DNA of 64,000 nt from CAWBLP01 sp963789495 (GCA_963789495.1 CAWBLP010000010.1:124001-188000), one strand, 5' to 3'; shown: positions 53,081-63,138, counted from the stretch's first letter. Notes: generated by a model not told the origin, from the letters alone. Numbers and translations: made by a program.

Positions 53081-53894
53081 GACCCTGCTCCGCGTAAAGG
53101 AAATCGCCGATCCCCACGAAGCGGCCGAACAGCGCGACCAGCGCCAGCGGCACCAGCATCGACAGGATCGACACCGCGGCCAGGGTCGGGGCGAAGCCGA
53201 ACTCCAGGAAGGACAGGATCGCAACGGTCAGCGGGCGCTCACCGGGGCGGGCGATGAACAGCGACAGGTTCACGTCGTCGAAACTGTGGATGAAGGCGAA
53301 GATCATGCCTGCCACCACGCCGGGCGCGATCAGCGGCATTGTGACGTGACGCAGCACCGACCCGGGCGCGGCGCCCAGGCTGGCGGCGGCGTGCTCCACC
53401 CGGCCCGGCATCGCGGTCAGGCTGATCGCGACGGTGCGGACGGAGAATGGCAGGCAGATCGCGACATGGCCGATCAGCAGCGCCCAGAACCCCATCCAGC
53501 GTCCCAGCCCGGCCAGCGACAGCGCCTGCAGCAGTGCTATGCCGGTGACCAGGCTGGGCAGGATCAGCGGCCCCAGCGTGATGGCGCGCACCAGGCCCTT
53601 GCCGGGAAAGCTGAAGCGCTGGAACGCGAAGGCCAGCGGCGTGCCCAGCACCGCCGAGAGCAGCGCGGCCAGGGTCGCCAGTTGCAGGCTGAACAGCAGC
53701 GGCTGCAGCCATTGCGGGCCCAGCGCCGCGCCCCACCATTGCAGCGAGAAGCCGCGCGGCGGGAAATACGATCGGCTCTGGCCGTTGAACGCGACGGCGG
53801 CGGTGATCAGGATCGGGCCGAGCATGAACAGATAGATCGCGGCGACGGTGATGCGCAGGGTGAGCCAGGGGCGGCTGCTGTTGCGCGGCCTCAT
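53073..53894 (-). CDS. ABC transporter permease, PotC type
   Basis: Permease of 273 residues with about six spans, starting MRPRNSSRPWLTLRITVAAIYLFML. The EAA loop VEHAAASLGAAPGSVLRHVTMPLIAPG and SFDDVNLSLFIARPGERPLTVAIL are PotC-like. It starts four bases before the end of the previous permease. Longer upstream frames are shadows of that gene. Confidence 0.9.
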   Translation of the reverse strand: MRPRNSSRPWLTLRITVAAIYLFMLGPILITAAVAFNGQSRSYFPPRGFSLQWWGAALGPQWLQPLLFSLQLATLAALLSAVLGTPLAFAFQRFSFPGKGLVRAITLGPLILPSLVTGIALLQALSLAGLGRWMGFWALLIGHVAICLPFSVRTVAISLTAMPGRVEHAAASLGAAPGSVLRHVTMPLIAPGVVAGMIFAFIHSFDDVNLSLFIARPGERPLTVAILSFLEFGFAPTLAAVSILSMLVPLALVALFGRFVGIGDFLYAEQGHG

Positions 53895-54757
53895 GCCGGG
53901 TCCCGCCGCGCCGCCAGGGCGCTGGTCGCCAGCAGCAGGGCCATGGCGCTGACCAGCAGGATCGCGCCCATTGCGGAGCCCACCGACCAGTCCAGCAGGT
54001 CCAGCATGAAGCGGCGGATCATCGTCGCCATCACCTCGGTGGATGCGCCGCCCAGAATCGCCGGCGTGGCGTAGGCGCCCATCGCGATCGCGAAGGTCAG
54101 GAGGAATCCGCCGGCGACGCCCGGCAGGGTCAAAGGCAGCGTGACCGCGAAAAAGGTGCGAAGCCGGCCGGCCCCGAGGCTCATCGCGGCGCGCTCCAGA
54201 CTCGGGTTCAGTCCGTTCAGCGACGCCATGATGCTGAGCACGCCATAGGGCAGCAGCGCATGCGCCAGGCCGATGGTGACCGCGGCGGTGGAGGGCAGCA
54301 TGGCCAGCGGCCGGTCGATCAGCCCCAGGCTGCGCAGCAGCACGTTGATCGCGCCTTCCTGGTTCAGCACCACCCACCAGCCATAGGTGCGCACGATCAC
54401 GCTGGCCAGCAGCGGCGCCAGCGAGGCCGCGATCAGCAGCGCCTTCCAGCGGCTGGTGGTGCGCACCAGGAAATAGGCGAGCGGATAGGCCAGCAGCACG
54501 ACCAGCGCGCCGGTGGACAGGCCGACCACGAAGCTGCGCAGGATGGCAGAGAGATACAGCCGATGCCCCAGCAGCACGCCGTAATTGTCCAAGGTCAGCG
54601 CGCCGGTGGGGATGCTGTCCTCGGATTCCACGAAGCTCATGGACAGCAGCAGCGCGGTCGGCGCGACGAAGAAGATCAGCAGGAAGCCGGCGGGGCCGGC
54701 CACCAGCAGCCAGGGCAGCAGATTGCGTCGCAGGGCGGCGCCTTGGCGCACCGTCAC
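53891..54757 (-). CDS. ABC transporter permease, PotB type
   Basis: Permease of 288 residues, first of the pair. It has the N-terminal LPWLLVAGPAGFLLIFFVAPTALLLSMSF span and the EAA loop LERAAMSLGAGRLRTFFAVTLPLTLPG. It lies ten bases after the binding-protein stop, in the order binding protein, PotB-type, PotC-type, ATPase, which differs from the first importer (PotB, PotC, ATPase, binding protein). Confidence 0.9.
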   Translation of the reverse strand: MTVRQGAALRRNLLPWLLVAGPAGFLLIFFVAPTALLLSMSFVESEDSIPTGALTLDNYGVLLGHRLYLSAILRSFVVGLSTGALVVLLAYPLAYFLVRTTSRWKALLIAASLAPLLASVIVRTYGWWVVLNQEGAINVLLRSLGLIDRPLAMLPSTAAVTIGLAHALLPYGVLSIMASLNGLNPSLERAAMSLGAGRLRTFFAVTLPLTLPGVAGGFLLTFAIAMGAYATPAILGGASTEVMATMIRRFMLDLLDWSVGSAMGAILLVSAMALLLATSALAARRDPA

Positions 54758-54767
54758 GCGCGGGGGA

Positions 54768-55844
54768 TCAGCTCATGATCTCCTGCCATTTGCGGGTCCA
54801 GGCCGATCGCCTCGCGCCGATCACCGCGCTGTCGGGAAATTCGACCGCGGCCATCTGTTTCTCGGTGGTGATCTGCGTGGCGGCGAAATCGGCCGGCCAG
54901 CCGGTGATATCGGGTCGGCCGGGGCTGGAGTGGTAGGCCAGGTTGAAGTCGTGCTGCACCTCCGGCTCCAGCCGGAAGTTGATGAATTCGAACGCCAGCT
55001 TCTTGTTCGCCGTCCCCACCGGCACGGCGGCGCAATTGGCCAGGCCGATCGTGCCTTCCTGCGGAATGGTGAAGTTCACCGGGTAGTTATGCGCGACGTA
55101 GTAGCCGGCGCGGGCGCTCCAATACGGCGCCAGCCAGACCTGATCGTTCTCGAAATACGGCGCCGCCGCGTCGGAGGCGACCACGGTGACGCCGATCAGC
55201 GGCTTCTGCGCCTTCAGCAGCGCCCAGGCCGGCTCCATGTTGTCGACGCCGCCACCTTTCAGCTTCGCGGCCATGATCAGCGCGTAGATCGACAGCAGGT
55301 TGCCGGGTTCGAATGCGATCAGGTGGGAGCGCAGCTTGTCCGCCGCCGCACCGGTCGGTGCCCAGTATTCCGCCCAGGAAGTCGGCTTCGACAGATGCGT
55401 CTTGTTCCACAGCAGCGACGTGTATTGATAGGTGTGCACCACCCCCACCGGCGGAATGATCGTGCGGCTCTTGGCCCAGACATGCTTCAGGTTGGGCACC
55501 TCGGCCTCGGTCACCGGCTCCAGCAGCTTTTCCTTGGCGCCTAGGATGATTTCCGGCGGCGTCAGTTCGCCGGCAACGTCGAAACCCGGGGCGCCACGCG
55601 AAGCCCGGATCTTGGCGTAGTTCTGCGTCGCGGTGCCGGTGCTGTCATAGGTGATCTGCACGCCGAACTTCTTCTCGAACGGCTTGATGGTCGAGCCCAT
55701 CAGCGCGTCCTGGTACGACGCGCCATAGCCGTTGACCACCAGCGTCTCCGCCGCACGCGCCGGAACCACCGCCGGTGCGGCCAGCGCCGCAGCGCCTGCC
55801 TGCAAAAGCCCGCGCCGCGACAAGGCAAGATGCTTGCGTCGCAT
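54768..55844 (-). CDS. ABC transporter solute-binding protein, PotD type
   Basis: Periplasmic protein of 358 residues with a twin-arginine-like signal (MRRKHLALSRRGLLQAGAAALAAPAVVPARA). The mature part starts ETLVVNGYGASYQDALMGSTIKPFEKKFGVQITYDSTG and has the PotD/SBP_bac_8-type core. It is the first gene of the second importer; the ligand may be a polyamine, opine or other organic. Confidence 0.88.
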   Translation of the reverse strand: MRRKHLALSRRGLLQAGAAALAAPAVVPARAAETLVVNGYGASYQDALMGSTIKPFEKKFGVQITYDSTGTATQNYAKIRASRGAPGFDVAGELTPPEIILGAKEKLLEPVTEAEVPNLKHVWAKSRTIIPPVGVVHTYQYTSLLWNKTHLSKPTSWAEYWAPTGAAADKLRSHLIAFEPGNLLSIYALIMAAKLKGGGVDNMEPAWALLKAQKPLIGVTVVASDAAAPYFENDQVWLAPYWSARAGYYVAHNYPVNFTIPQEGTIGLANCAAVPVGTANKKLAFEFINFRLEPEVQHDFNLAYHSSPGRPDITGWPADFAATQITTEKQMAAVEFPDSAVIGARRSAWTRKWQEIMS

Positions 55845-56038
55845 GATCGTCCCCCGTTATTGCCCCCGGACCATCTCAGGCGAGGCATGCCGGCGAGTCA
55901 AACATTCGCTGCGCTGCAGCGACGCCGCGTGGCTTGATCGTTCGGCACGCATCGCCCAGAGTCCACCGCAGTGAGCCAACGCCCGTGAGTGGCGGCCGCC
56001 CGGGAGAAGTCCAGATGCCGCTGGCCGTAACATAGGCC

Positions 56039-57590
56039 ATGGCCGCCTCGTCCGCCGTTCCGATCTCCGACCAGACGCCGCATCGCGGCATGATCACGGC
56101 CTGCGCGATCGGCGCGACGCTTTTGCAGTCACTCGACCAGACAATCGCCAATGTGGCGCTGCCCTACATGCAGGGCAGCTTCTCGGCGAGCTACGACGAG
56201 ATCACCTGGGTGCTGACCTCGTACATCATTGCCGCGGCGATCATGACCGGGCCGATCGGCTGGCTGGCCAACCGGTTCGGCCGCAAGCATCTGTTCGTGA
56301 CCTGCATCATCGGCTTCACCATCGCCTCCATGCTGTGCGGCGCCGCACAGTCGCTGGGTCAGATCGTCGGATTCCGGCTGCTGCAGGGCATGTTCAGCGC
56401 CGCGCTGGTGCCGCTGTCGCAGGCCATCCTGCTGGATATCTACCCGCATGAGCGGCGCGGCTTCGCCATGGCCATCTGGGGCGTCGGCGTCATGATCGGC
56501 CCCATCCTCGGCCCCACGCTCGGCGGCTACCTGACCGACAGCTACAGCTGGCGCTACGTATTCTACATCAACCTGCCGTTCGGCCTGCTGGCCACCTCCG
56601 GTCTGCTGATCTTCCTGCCGAACGCGCCGGGTCAGGGCGGGCTGCGCTTCGACTGGATCGGCTTCGCGGCCCTGGCAACCGGCATCGGCGCGCTGCAGAT
56701 GATGCTGGATCGCGGCCAGAATCAGGACTGGTTCAACGCCCGTGAGATCATGATCGAGGCCGTGCTCGCCGGCCTGGGCCTGTATCTGTTCCTGGTACAT
56801 GTGCTGTACGCGCCACGCCCGCTGATCCGCCCGCTGCTGTTTCGCGATGTGAATTTCGCGGCCGGGCTGGTGATGATGTTCGCGGTCGGCACCATCCTGG
56901 TATCCAGCATCGCTCTGATGGCGCCATGGCTGCAGATCCTGGGCGGCTATCCGGTGGCGATGGCCGGGCTGGTGATGGCACCGCGCGGCCTCGGCAACCT
57001 GACGACCATCATGCTCAGCGGGCGGCTGTCGAACCGGGTCGATCCGCGGCTGATGGTCGCAATCGGCCTGCTGGTGGAATGCTGGTCGTTCTGGGAGATG
57101 ACCGGCTGGACGTCGGACGTCTCGGTGCGACAGATCGTCATTACCATCGTCATCCAGGGCGCGGGCCTGGGCATGGTGTTCACGCCGCTGCAGGTGCTGG
57201 CCTTCGCGACCCTGGCGCCGGCGCTGCGCACGGAAGGCGCGTCGCTGTTCAGCCTGGCGCGCAATATCGGCGCGGCAATCGGCGTATCCGTCACCTCGTC
57301 GCTGCTGAGTTCACAACACGCAGGTGCTGCACGAACAGATCGGCAGCTTCGTGACGCCGTTCAACCGGGCCTTGCAGATGCTGGGACCGGCCCAGCCGCT
57401 GCTGGATCCGGATTCGACGCAAGGCGCCGTGCTGCTGAACCAGATGGTCAACCACCAAGCGCAGACCATCGCCTATATGAACGACTACGTGCTGATGGTG
57501 ATGACAACGCTGCCCGCGTTGCTGCTGCTGTTGCTGATGCGCCCGCCGCGTGTGGCGGTGGCGGTGCGCGACGCGCAGCCGGCGGATTGA
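56039..57590 (+). CDS. DHA2/EmrB-family MFS multidrug efflux transporter, apparent frameshift
   Basis: Drug:H+ antiporter of the 14-span DHA2 family. Typical motifs are the start MITACAIGATLLQSLDQTIANVALPYMQGSFSASYDEITWVLTSYIIA, motif A-like NRFGRKHLFV, and FRLLQGMFSAALVPLSQAILLDIYP. After SVTSSLLSS the printed frame goes into low-complexity sequence, while NTQVLHEQIGSFVTPFNRAL and the last span (VLMVMTTLPALLLLLLMRPP) lie one frame over. One extra C near 57311-57313 fixes it, giving 516 residues. No EmrA-type partner is next to it. Confidence 0.87.
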
Positions 57591-57727
57591 AAGCCGCCGC
57601 GCCCGGCCTCCTTCACCGGCCCGCACGGCCGCGGCCCCTTGCGGCCCCCGGGCGACCTCATCAATCTGGCACGCCTACGCGCTAGGCAGCCACGACCCAA
57701 GCCGCGCGCGCACCGGGAGGAGAATGC

Positions 57728-58859
57728 ATGCAGTTCAGCTTCACCAGCGAGCAGGAGGAATTCCGCTCGGTGCTGCGACGCTTCCTGGAGGAGAAGTCGC
57801 CCCCCACCGTGGTGCGCCGCCTGATGGAAACCGAAGCGGGCTGGGATCGTCAGAACTGGAGCGCACTCAACCAGCAGCTCGGGCTCACCGGTGTCCACAT
57901 CCCGGAGGCCTATGGCGGCCAGGGCTTCGGCATGGTCGAGCTGGGCATCGTCTTGGAGGAAATGGGTCGCGCCCTACTCTGCGCGCCGTATTTCGCCTCC
58001 ACCGTGCTGGCGGCAACCGCGATCATGAATGCCGCAACCGACTCTGCAGCAGCGCACGCTGCTGCCGCCGATCGCGCTTGGCGACACGATTGCGACCTTC
58101 GCCTTCACCGAGCCGAACGGACGCTGGGACGCCAGCGGGGTCGAAACGACAGCGACCCCGGCCGGCGGGAAATTCCGGCTCGACGGGGTGAAAAGCTTCG
58201 TACTGGACGGCCACACCGCCGACCTGATCATCGTGCTGGCCCGCCGGCCCGGCTCCAGCGGCGATGAAGGACTGTCTTTCTTCACCGTGCCAGGCGATGC
58301 GGCCGGGCTGACCCGTCGCGCGCTGAAGGTGATGGACCCGACCCGCAAGCAGGCGCGGCTGGAATTCCGCGCGGTGGAAGCGGAGCTGCTGGGCGAGGAA
58401 GGCGGCGGGGCGGCCCCGTTCGCGAAGACGATGGTGCAGGCCGCGGTGGGGCTGGCCAGCGAAATGGTCGGCGGGGCGGAACGGCTGCGTCTGTCGGCGC
58501 TCGACTACGCCAACCTGCGGGTACAGTTCGGCCGCAGCATCGCCTCGTTCCAGTCGATGAAGCACAAGCAGGCCGACATGCTGGTGGATGTGGAGCTGGC
58601 CAAGTCGGCCGCCTATGCCGCGGCCTCCGCGGCGGCCGATGACGACGCCGACCTGCCGGCGCTGGCCTCGCTGGCCAAGGCCTGCGCGTCGGACGCCTAC
58701 ATGCAGACCGCGATCCACACCATCCAGATCCACGGCGGCATCGGCTTCACCTGGGACAATGACTCCCATCTCTGGTTCAAGCGCGCGAAAAGTTCCGAGG
58801 TGTTCCTGGGCGACCCGGCCTATCACCGCGAGCTGATGATGCGTGCCTGGAACGTCTGA
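57728..58859 (+). CDS. Acyl-CoA dehydrogenase, apparent frameshift
   Basis: FAD enzyme for alpha,beta-desaturation of an acyl-CoA. The first part (MQFSFTSEQEEFRSVLRRFLEE...APYFASTVLAATAIMNAAT) and the rest (LQQRTLLPPIALGDTIATFAFTEPNG... to IQIHGGIGFTWDNDSHLWFKRAKSSEVF) lie in two frames. Dropping one base near 58040 gives 376 residues. The EIHGGxGFT-like FAD motif is intact. A second dehydrogenase follows 16 bases on; paired, unequal acyl-CoA dehydrogenases often form heteromers acting on steroid- or ring-derived CoA esters. Confidence 0.86.
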
Positions 58860-58875
58860 GCGAACGGAGAGGATC

Positions 58876-60132
58876 ATGAGCGAACCGACCGAAGCATCCG
58901 TCCGCGCCGAAGTGCGTGCCTGGCTGGAAGCAAATTGGAGCCCCGATCGCGGCCTGGTGGAATGGCGCAACATGCTGATCGATTCCGGCTGGGGCGTGCC
59001 GTCCTGGCCGAAGGACTGGTACGGCCGCGAACTGCCGATGGCGCTGGAGGCGGTGGTCGAGGAGGAGTTCACCCGCATCGGCGCGGTCGGCGTCGCCAAG
59101 ACCGGCATCCGCCGGCTGGCCGCGGCGACGCTGCTGGTGCATGGCAGCGACGCGCAGAAGGAGAAGTTCCTGCGCCGCAGCCTGACCGGCGAGGACACCT
59201 GGTGCCAGTTGTTCAGCGAGCCCGGCAGCGGGTCCGACCTGGCCGGCGCCACCACCCGGGCCGAGTTCAAGGGCAATCGCTGGGTGATCAACGGCCAGAA
59301 GGTGTGGACCACCAGCGCGCACCATGCCGATTGGGGCCTGCTGCTGGCGCGCACCGACGTCAATGTGCCGAAGCATCAGGGCCTGTCGTATTTCGTGCTG
59401 GATATCCGCCAGCCCGGCGTGCAGGTGCACCCGCTGCGGCAGATGAACGGGCATGCCTCGTTCAACCAGGTGTTCTTCACCGATGCCGAGGTGCCGCCGG
59501 AGATGCTGGTCTCCGAGGTCGGCCGTGGCTGGGCCGTGGCAACCACGACGCTGATGCATGAGCGGCGTGGCGCAGACGGCATCCGCACCTGGGGTCAGAA
59601 CGCCGTCGGTGTGGGGCGTATCTACAACGAGGAGCGCGCCGAAAACGCGACCGTCATGGAGCCGTACAAATGGTATCCGCAGCGGGCCGGCCGGGTGGAC
59701 CTGATCGTGGAACGGGCCAAGGCGACCGGGCGCATCGGCGACCCGGTGGTGCGGCAGGAAATCGCCAGGCTGCTGACGCTGTCGAAGGCGGCGGAGTGGA
59801 CCGCGCGCCGCGCCCGGGCGGCGCAGATGCAGGGCAAGCCGCAAGGGCCGGAAGGCTCCCTCGGCAAGCTGGTGTCGAGCCATGTCGCGCGCGCCGCGGC
59901 GCATGTCCACACCCTGCTGTCCGGGGCGGACGCGATGCTGACCGGCGAGGACGGGCCGATGAACGGGCTGATCGCGGAGATTCTGGTCAGCGTGCCGGCC
60001 GGCTCGATCGCCGGAGGCACCGACGAAATCCAGCGCAACATCATCTCGGAGCGGGTGCTGGGGATGCCGAAGGAGCCGCGCACCGACAATGACCGGCCGT
60101 TCCGCGACGTGCCGAAGAACCTGGTGGCCTGA
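58876..60132 (+). CDS. Acyl-CoA dehydrogenase
   Basis: Enzyme of 418 residues from an ATG with GGAGAGGA upstream. Typical segments are the FAD/substrate stretch WCQLFSEPGSGSDLAGATTRAEF, WVINGQKVWTTSAHHADWGLLLARTD, and the C-terminal AGGTDEIQRNIISERVLGMPKEP. It is transcribed with the preceding dehydrogenase and resembles the larger partner of such pairs. Confidence 0.92.
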   Translation: MSEPTEASVRAEVRAWLEANWSPDRGLVEWRNMLIDSGWGVPSWPKDWYGRELPMALEAVVEEEFTRIGAVGVAKTGIRRLAAATLLVHGSDAQKEKFLRRSLTGEDTWCQLFSEPGSGSDLAGATTRAEFKGNRWVINGQKVWTTSAHHADWGLLLARTDVNVPKHQGLSYFVLDIRQPGVQVHPLRQMNGHASFNQVFFTDAEVPPEMLVSEVGRGWAVATTTLMHERRGADGIRTWGQNAVGVGRIYNEERAENATVMEPYKWYPQRAGRVDLIVERAKATGRIGDPVVRQEIARLLTLSKAAEWTARRARAAQMQGKPQGPEGSLGKLVSSHVARAAAHVHTLLSGADAMLTGEDGPMNGLIAEILVSVPAGSIAGGTDEIQRNIISERVLGMPKEPRTDNDRPFRDVPKNLVA

Positions 60133-60188
60133 GCCGGCCGCCGCTTCGGCTCTTGCCCGCCGCAACCACCCGGCGACACAGTAACGCC

Positions 60189-60956
60189 ATGCCGCCTGCC
60201 CCGCGCCCTATTGCCCCGCGCCCCGGTGCCCCCGGCCCTGTTGGGAAAAAGCCGCGCAAGCCCCGCGCCATGCCGGCCGCCGATGTGCGCGCCTTCATCG
60301 AGGCGCTGGCCAAAGCCAATCCCGATCCGCGCAGCGAGCTCGACTACATCGATCCGTTCACCCTGCTGGTTGCCGTCGTGCTGTCGGCGCAGGCAACCGA
60401 TGTCTCGGTGAACCGCGCCACCCGCACCCTGTTCCAGGACGCCTCCACCCCCGCCGCCATGCTGGCGCTCGGCGTGGACGGCGTCGCCCGCCACATCCGC
60501 TCCATCGGGCTATGGCAGGGCAAGGCGCGCAATGTGATCGAACTGTCCCGCCTTCTGGTCGAGCAGCATGGCGGCGTGGTGCCGCGCGACCGAGCAGCGC
60601 TGGAGGCACTGCCGGGGGTTGGACGCAAGACCGCCAATGTGGTGCTGAACGTCGCGTTCGGCGAAAGCACCATGGCGGTGGACACGCATATCTTCCGCCT
60701 GGGCAATCGCACCGGGATCGCGCCGGGCAGGACGCCGCGCGAGGTGGAGGACGCCCTGGTCCGCCGGGTACCGGCGGAGCTGCTGCGCGACTCGCATCAC
60801 TGGCTGATCCTGCACGGCCGCTACGTGTGCAAGGCGCGCCAGCCGGAATGCTGGCGCTGCGTCGCTGCGGCCTGGTGCCGCTATCCTGACAAGAGCCTGC
60901 CGCCGGTAGCCAAGCCGGTTCGCCCGCCGCGCGTCCCCGCCGCTCAGGCGACCTGA
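60189..60956 (+). CDS. nth: Endonuclease III
   Basis: DNA glycosylase/AP-lyase for oxidised pyrimidines, about 255 residues. The helix-hairpin-helix LPGVGRKTANVVL holds the catalytic lysine (in GRKTA), and VDTHIFRL holds the catalytic aspartate. The C-terminal [4Fe-4S] cluster is C-x6-C-x2-C-x5-C (CKARQPECWRC...WC). A proline-rich N-terminal extension (MPPAPRPIAPRPGAPGP) is unusual but common in alphaproteobacterial forms. An in-frame start at 60153 is possible. The stop overlaps the end of the convergent ACT-like gene by 13 bases. Confidence 0.95.
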   Translation: MPPAPRPIAPRPGAPGPVGKKPRKPRAMPAADVRAFIEALAKANPDPRSELDYIDPFTLLVAVVLSAQATDVSVNRATRTLFQDASTPAAMLALGVDGVARHIRSIGLWQGKARNVIELSRLLVEQHGGVVPRDRAALEALPGVGRKTANVVLNVAFGESTMAVDTHIFRLGNRTGIAPGRTPREVEDALVRRVPAELLRDSHHWLILHGRYVCKARQPECWRCVAAAWCRYPDKSLPPVAKPVRPPRVPAAQAT

Positions 60957-61237
60957 CGCAGCGCCGTCTCGCGCAGTTGCGTCACCGTGTGCACGCCCAC
61001 CACCTGACGCAGATTGCCTTCCACCAGATGCACCATCTCGACGGGCATAGCATGCATGGCGATCTCGACATGCATCGTCCCGGCATTGCGATGCGACCAC
61101 ATACGGTCGGGGGTCAGGTCGCGGCGGGCAAAGGGCTGCAACAGCCGCGGCAACAGGGCGGGCGAGGCCTCGGCATCGACCATGAATCGGACGGCAACAG
61201 CAGATTGCTGCTCAGCGGCATAGGAATCGGGGGACAT
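60944..61237 (-). CDS. Small ACT-domain-like protein
   Basis: 97 residues. VAVRFMVDAEASPALLPRLLQPFARRDLTPDRMWSHRNAGTMHVEIAMHAMPVEMVHLVEGNLRQVVGVHTVT follows the beta-alpha-beta-beta-alpha-beta order of ACT domains such as the IlvN N-terminus. ACT domains bind amino acids or other small ligands. The call is from pattern alone. The start at 61237 was chosen over 61264, whose extra residues look unlikely. Confidence 0.5.
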   Translation of the reverse strand: MSPDSYAAEQQSAVAVRFMVDAEASPALLPRLLQPFARRDLTPDRMWSHRNAGTMHVEIAMHAMPVEMVHLVEGNLRQVVGVHTVTQLRETALRQVA

Positions 61238-61353
61238 GGAGGAAACACTCCGGACGGGACACAAAACGCGGGCACGGAAACCCCGGCTGTTCAGACAGCC
61301 GGGCCGGTAATTCGCGTCGTGCAGGTCCAGAGAGACATGCGGCGACTATACGC

Positions 61354-62403
61354 TCATGGTGCCGGCCAGTCCAGCTCCGGCAATCGTACCAGAGGCACCT
61401 GCCGCATCGACAGGGTGCGATACTGCAGCGTCAGCGGCACCTCCACCTCGTCCGGCTGGCCCTCCTCCTGCGGACGCGCCAGTAGGGAAAGCACGGCTTT
61501 GGCGGCAATCGCGGCGGAACGGCTCAGCGCGCCGTTGGCCGCCAGCGCATCCAGCGTCTCGGCATAGCCGGTCACTTTCGCGCTACCGGCGCCCATCGGC
61601 TGCAGTTGCGGGTCGAGCGCGAGGGTCGCGGTGCCGGTCAGGTCGAGTGTCCCCCAGTGCAACGCCAGGCGTTTGATCTCGACCGAGCCGCCGCCGTCGC
61701 GCCAGGCGGTTGCGCCGGCGGTGAGGCCGCCGGTATGCGGCAATGGCCCCTCCACCGCACCGTCGAGCGAGAGCGATTCAATGCGCGGGCCGAGCGGCCA
61801 GCGAGTGGCGGGCGGAAGGGTGAGGGAGTTGGCGCCGAGGCTGAGCGTCAGCGCCGGCTCCCCCTGGCCGGCGGCCGGATCCTGTTTGGCCTGGCCACGC
61901 AGCGCCGCGATGGTGAGAGCGCTGGTGGTCCCGCTGCCGACCGGCACATCCGCCTGAAGGTTGCTGGCGGTCAGGGTCGCGCCGGCGGGTGGGCGGTCCT
62001 GTTGCAGCGGCACTGCGAGATGCATCTGATCGGCGGTGAACGGGATGTCCGGTCCGTCCGCCAGGCGGATGCCTTGGCTGCCGGCCGGAGTCACTTCCAG
62101 TGAGCCGGGATGCAACAGCGCGACGCGCAACGTGACGCGATCCGCGCTCCAACTCAGCCCGCCCGGAATTTCCGGGGCACCACCGGTCAGTTTGACGCCG
62201 CTGGCGGTCAGCGTGGCGGCGGACGGCCAACCGCCGATCGTTGGCGGGCCGAATTGCACCGTCCAGCCGGTGGCGCGGCGCTGCGCCACCCAGGCGGTAA
62301 AGCCGTATTCCAATTGCTGGGTGGTGTAGCGCCAGTAGAGCACATCGCCAACCAGCAGCCCGATCGGCAGGGCCGCCAACGCCACCCAAGTCCTGCGCCG
62401 CAT
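61354..62403 (-). CDS. DUF2125 family protein
   Basis: Protein of 349 residues with an N-terminal membrane anchor or signal (MRRRTWVALAALPIGLLVGDVLYW). A largely beta-strand body follows, with family-typical FGPPTIGGWPSAATLTASGVKL and late RSAAIAAKAVLSLLARPQEEGQPDEVEVPLTLQ segments. DUF2125 proteins are common in alphaproteobacteria and are probably periplasmic, with unknown function. Confidence 0.8.
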   Translation of the reverse strand: MRRRTWVALAALPIGLLVGDVLYWRYTTQQLEYGFTAWVAQRRATGWTVQFGPPTIGGWPSAATLTASGVKLTGGAPEIPGGLSWSADRVTLRVALLHPGSLEVTPAGSQGIRLADGPDIPFTADQMHLAVPLQQDRPPAGATLTASNLQADVPVGSGTTSALTIAALRGQAKQDPAAGQGEPALTLSLGANSLTLPPATRWPLGPRIESLSLDGAVEGPLPHTGGLTAGATAWRDGGGSVEIKRLALHWGTLDLTGTATLALDPQLQPMGAGSAKVTGYAETLDALAANGALSRSAAIAAKAVLSLLARPQEEGQPDEVEVPLTLQYRTLSMRQVPLVRLPELDWPAP

Positions 62404-62731
62404 GCCGCCTCCCCTGCCGACGATGTGCGCTTATGGCACTCGCGGCGCACAGGACCAACCCATGCCACGATCCGCGCGAATCGAGACTCGCTGAAGGAAC
62501 GCGAGCGGATAGGCAATTGCACAACTATAGCGAGAATAGGGAAGTTCATCCCCAGCCGTACCGCGCTGCAAAAATATTACCGCCTACCGAATAATCATCT
62601 CTTTTAACAAAGCCTTGCGGCATGACGTTGGCACAGACCCGAAGCCTCTTAAGTGTTACGCCCACAGAGTTGTCCACACGTTCCCCGAGGCTCACCCGCT
62701 TCGTGCGAGGCGGCACCAAGCGGATATGCGA
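62404..62731. other. 328-base gap, AT-richer than its surroundings, no gene seen
   Basis: It lies between the start of the DUF2125 gene (reading left) and the end of the merR gene. It holds AT-rich stretches such as CAAAAATATTACC and ATAATCATCTCTTTTAAC that stand out from the local high GC. No reading frame, RNA structure or repeat could be supported. The DUF2125 promoter presumably lies at its left end. Confidence 0.55.
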
Positions 62732-63136
62732 TCAGGCCGGTGCCAGCGCCTCAATGACACGGCATTCTGCGACCGTGCGGTGACGGCACTGATCGACCAG
62801 CCTGTGCAGCTCGATCTGAAGCGCTGCGAGGTCGGCCAGCTTGCGCTCGACCTCGGCGAGATGGCGCTGGGCGATGTGGTCCACCTTGGCACAGGATTGG
62901 TCGCGATCGTCGTACAGCCGCAGCAGCTCCCGGATTTTGGTCAGCGGAAACCCCAGGTCGCGTCCGCGCCGGATGAATTGCAGCCGATCGCGATGTGTGT
63001 GGTCATAAACCCGATAGTTACCGCCGCTGCGCGCCGGCGGCGGCAGCAGGTCGATCCGCTCATAGTAGCGGATGGTCTCCACTTTCGTGCCCGTCGCCCT
63101 CGCGAGCGCACCAATGCTGAGCTTGTCCACCGGCAT
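62732..63136 (-). CDS. MerR-family metal-responsive regulator
   Basis: Metal sensor of 134 residues. The N-terminal winged helix is typical (IGALARATGTKVETIRYYERIDLLPPPARSGGNYRVY). A long dimerisation helix follows, then a C-terminal ligand loop. Cysteines 82, 117 and 125 occupy positions like the metal ligands of MerR/CadR/PbrR proteins, so a soft divalent ion (Cd, Pb, Zn, Co or Hg) is the likely effector. It would hold the divergent promoter underwound until metal binds. The divergent gene is a cation efflux protein, consistent with this. Confidence 0.9.
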   Translation of the reverse strand: MPVDKLSIGALARATGTKVETIRYYERIDLLPPPARSGGNYRVYDHTHRDRLQFIRRGRDLGFPLTKIRELLRLYDDRDQSCAKVDHIAQRHLAEVERKLADLAALQIELHRLVDQCRHRTVAECRVIEALAPA

Positions 63137-63138
63137 GC

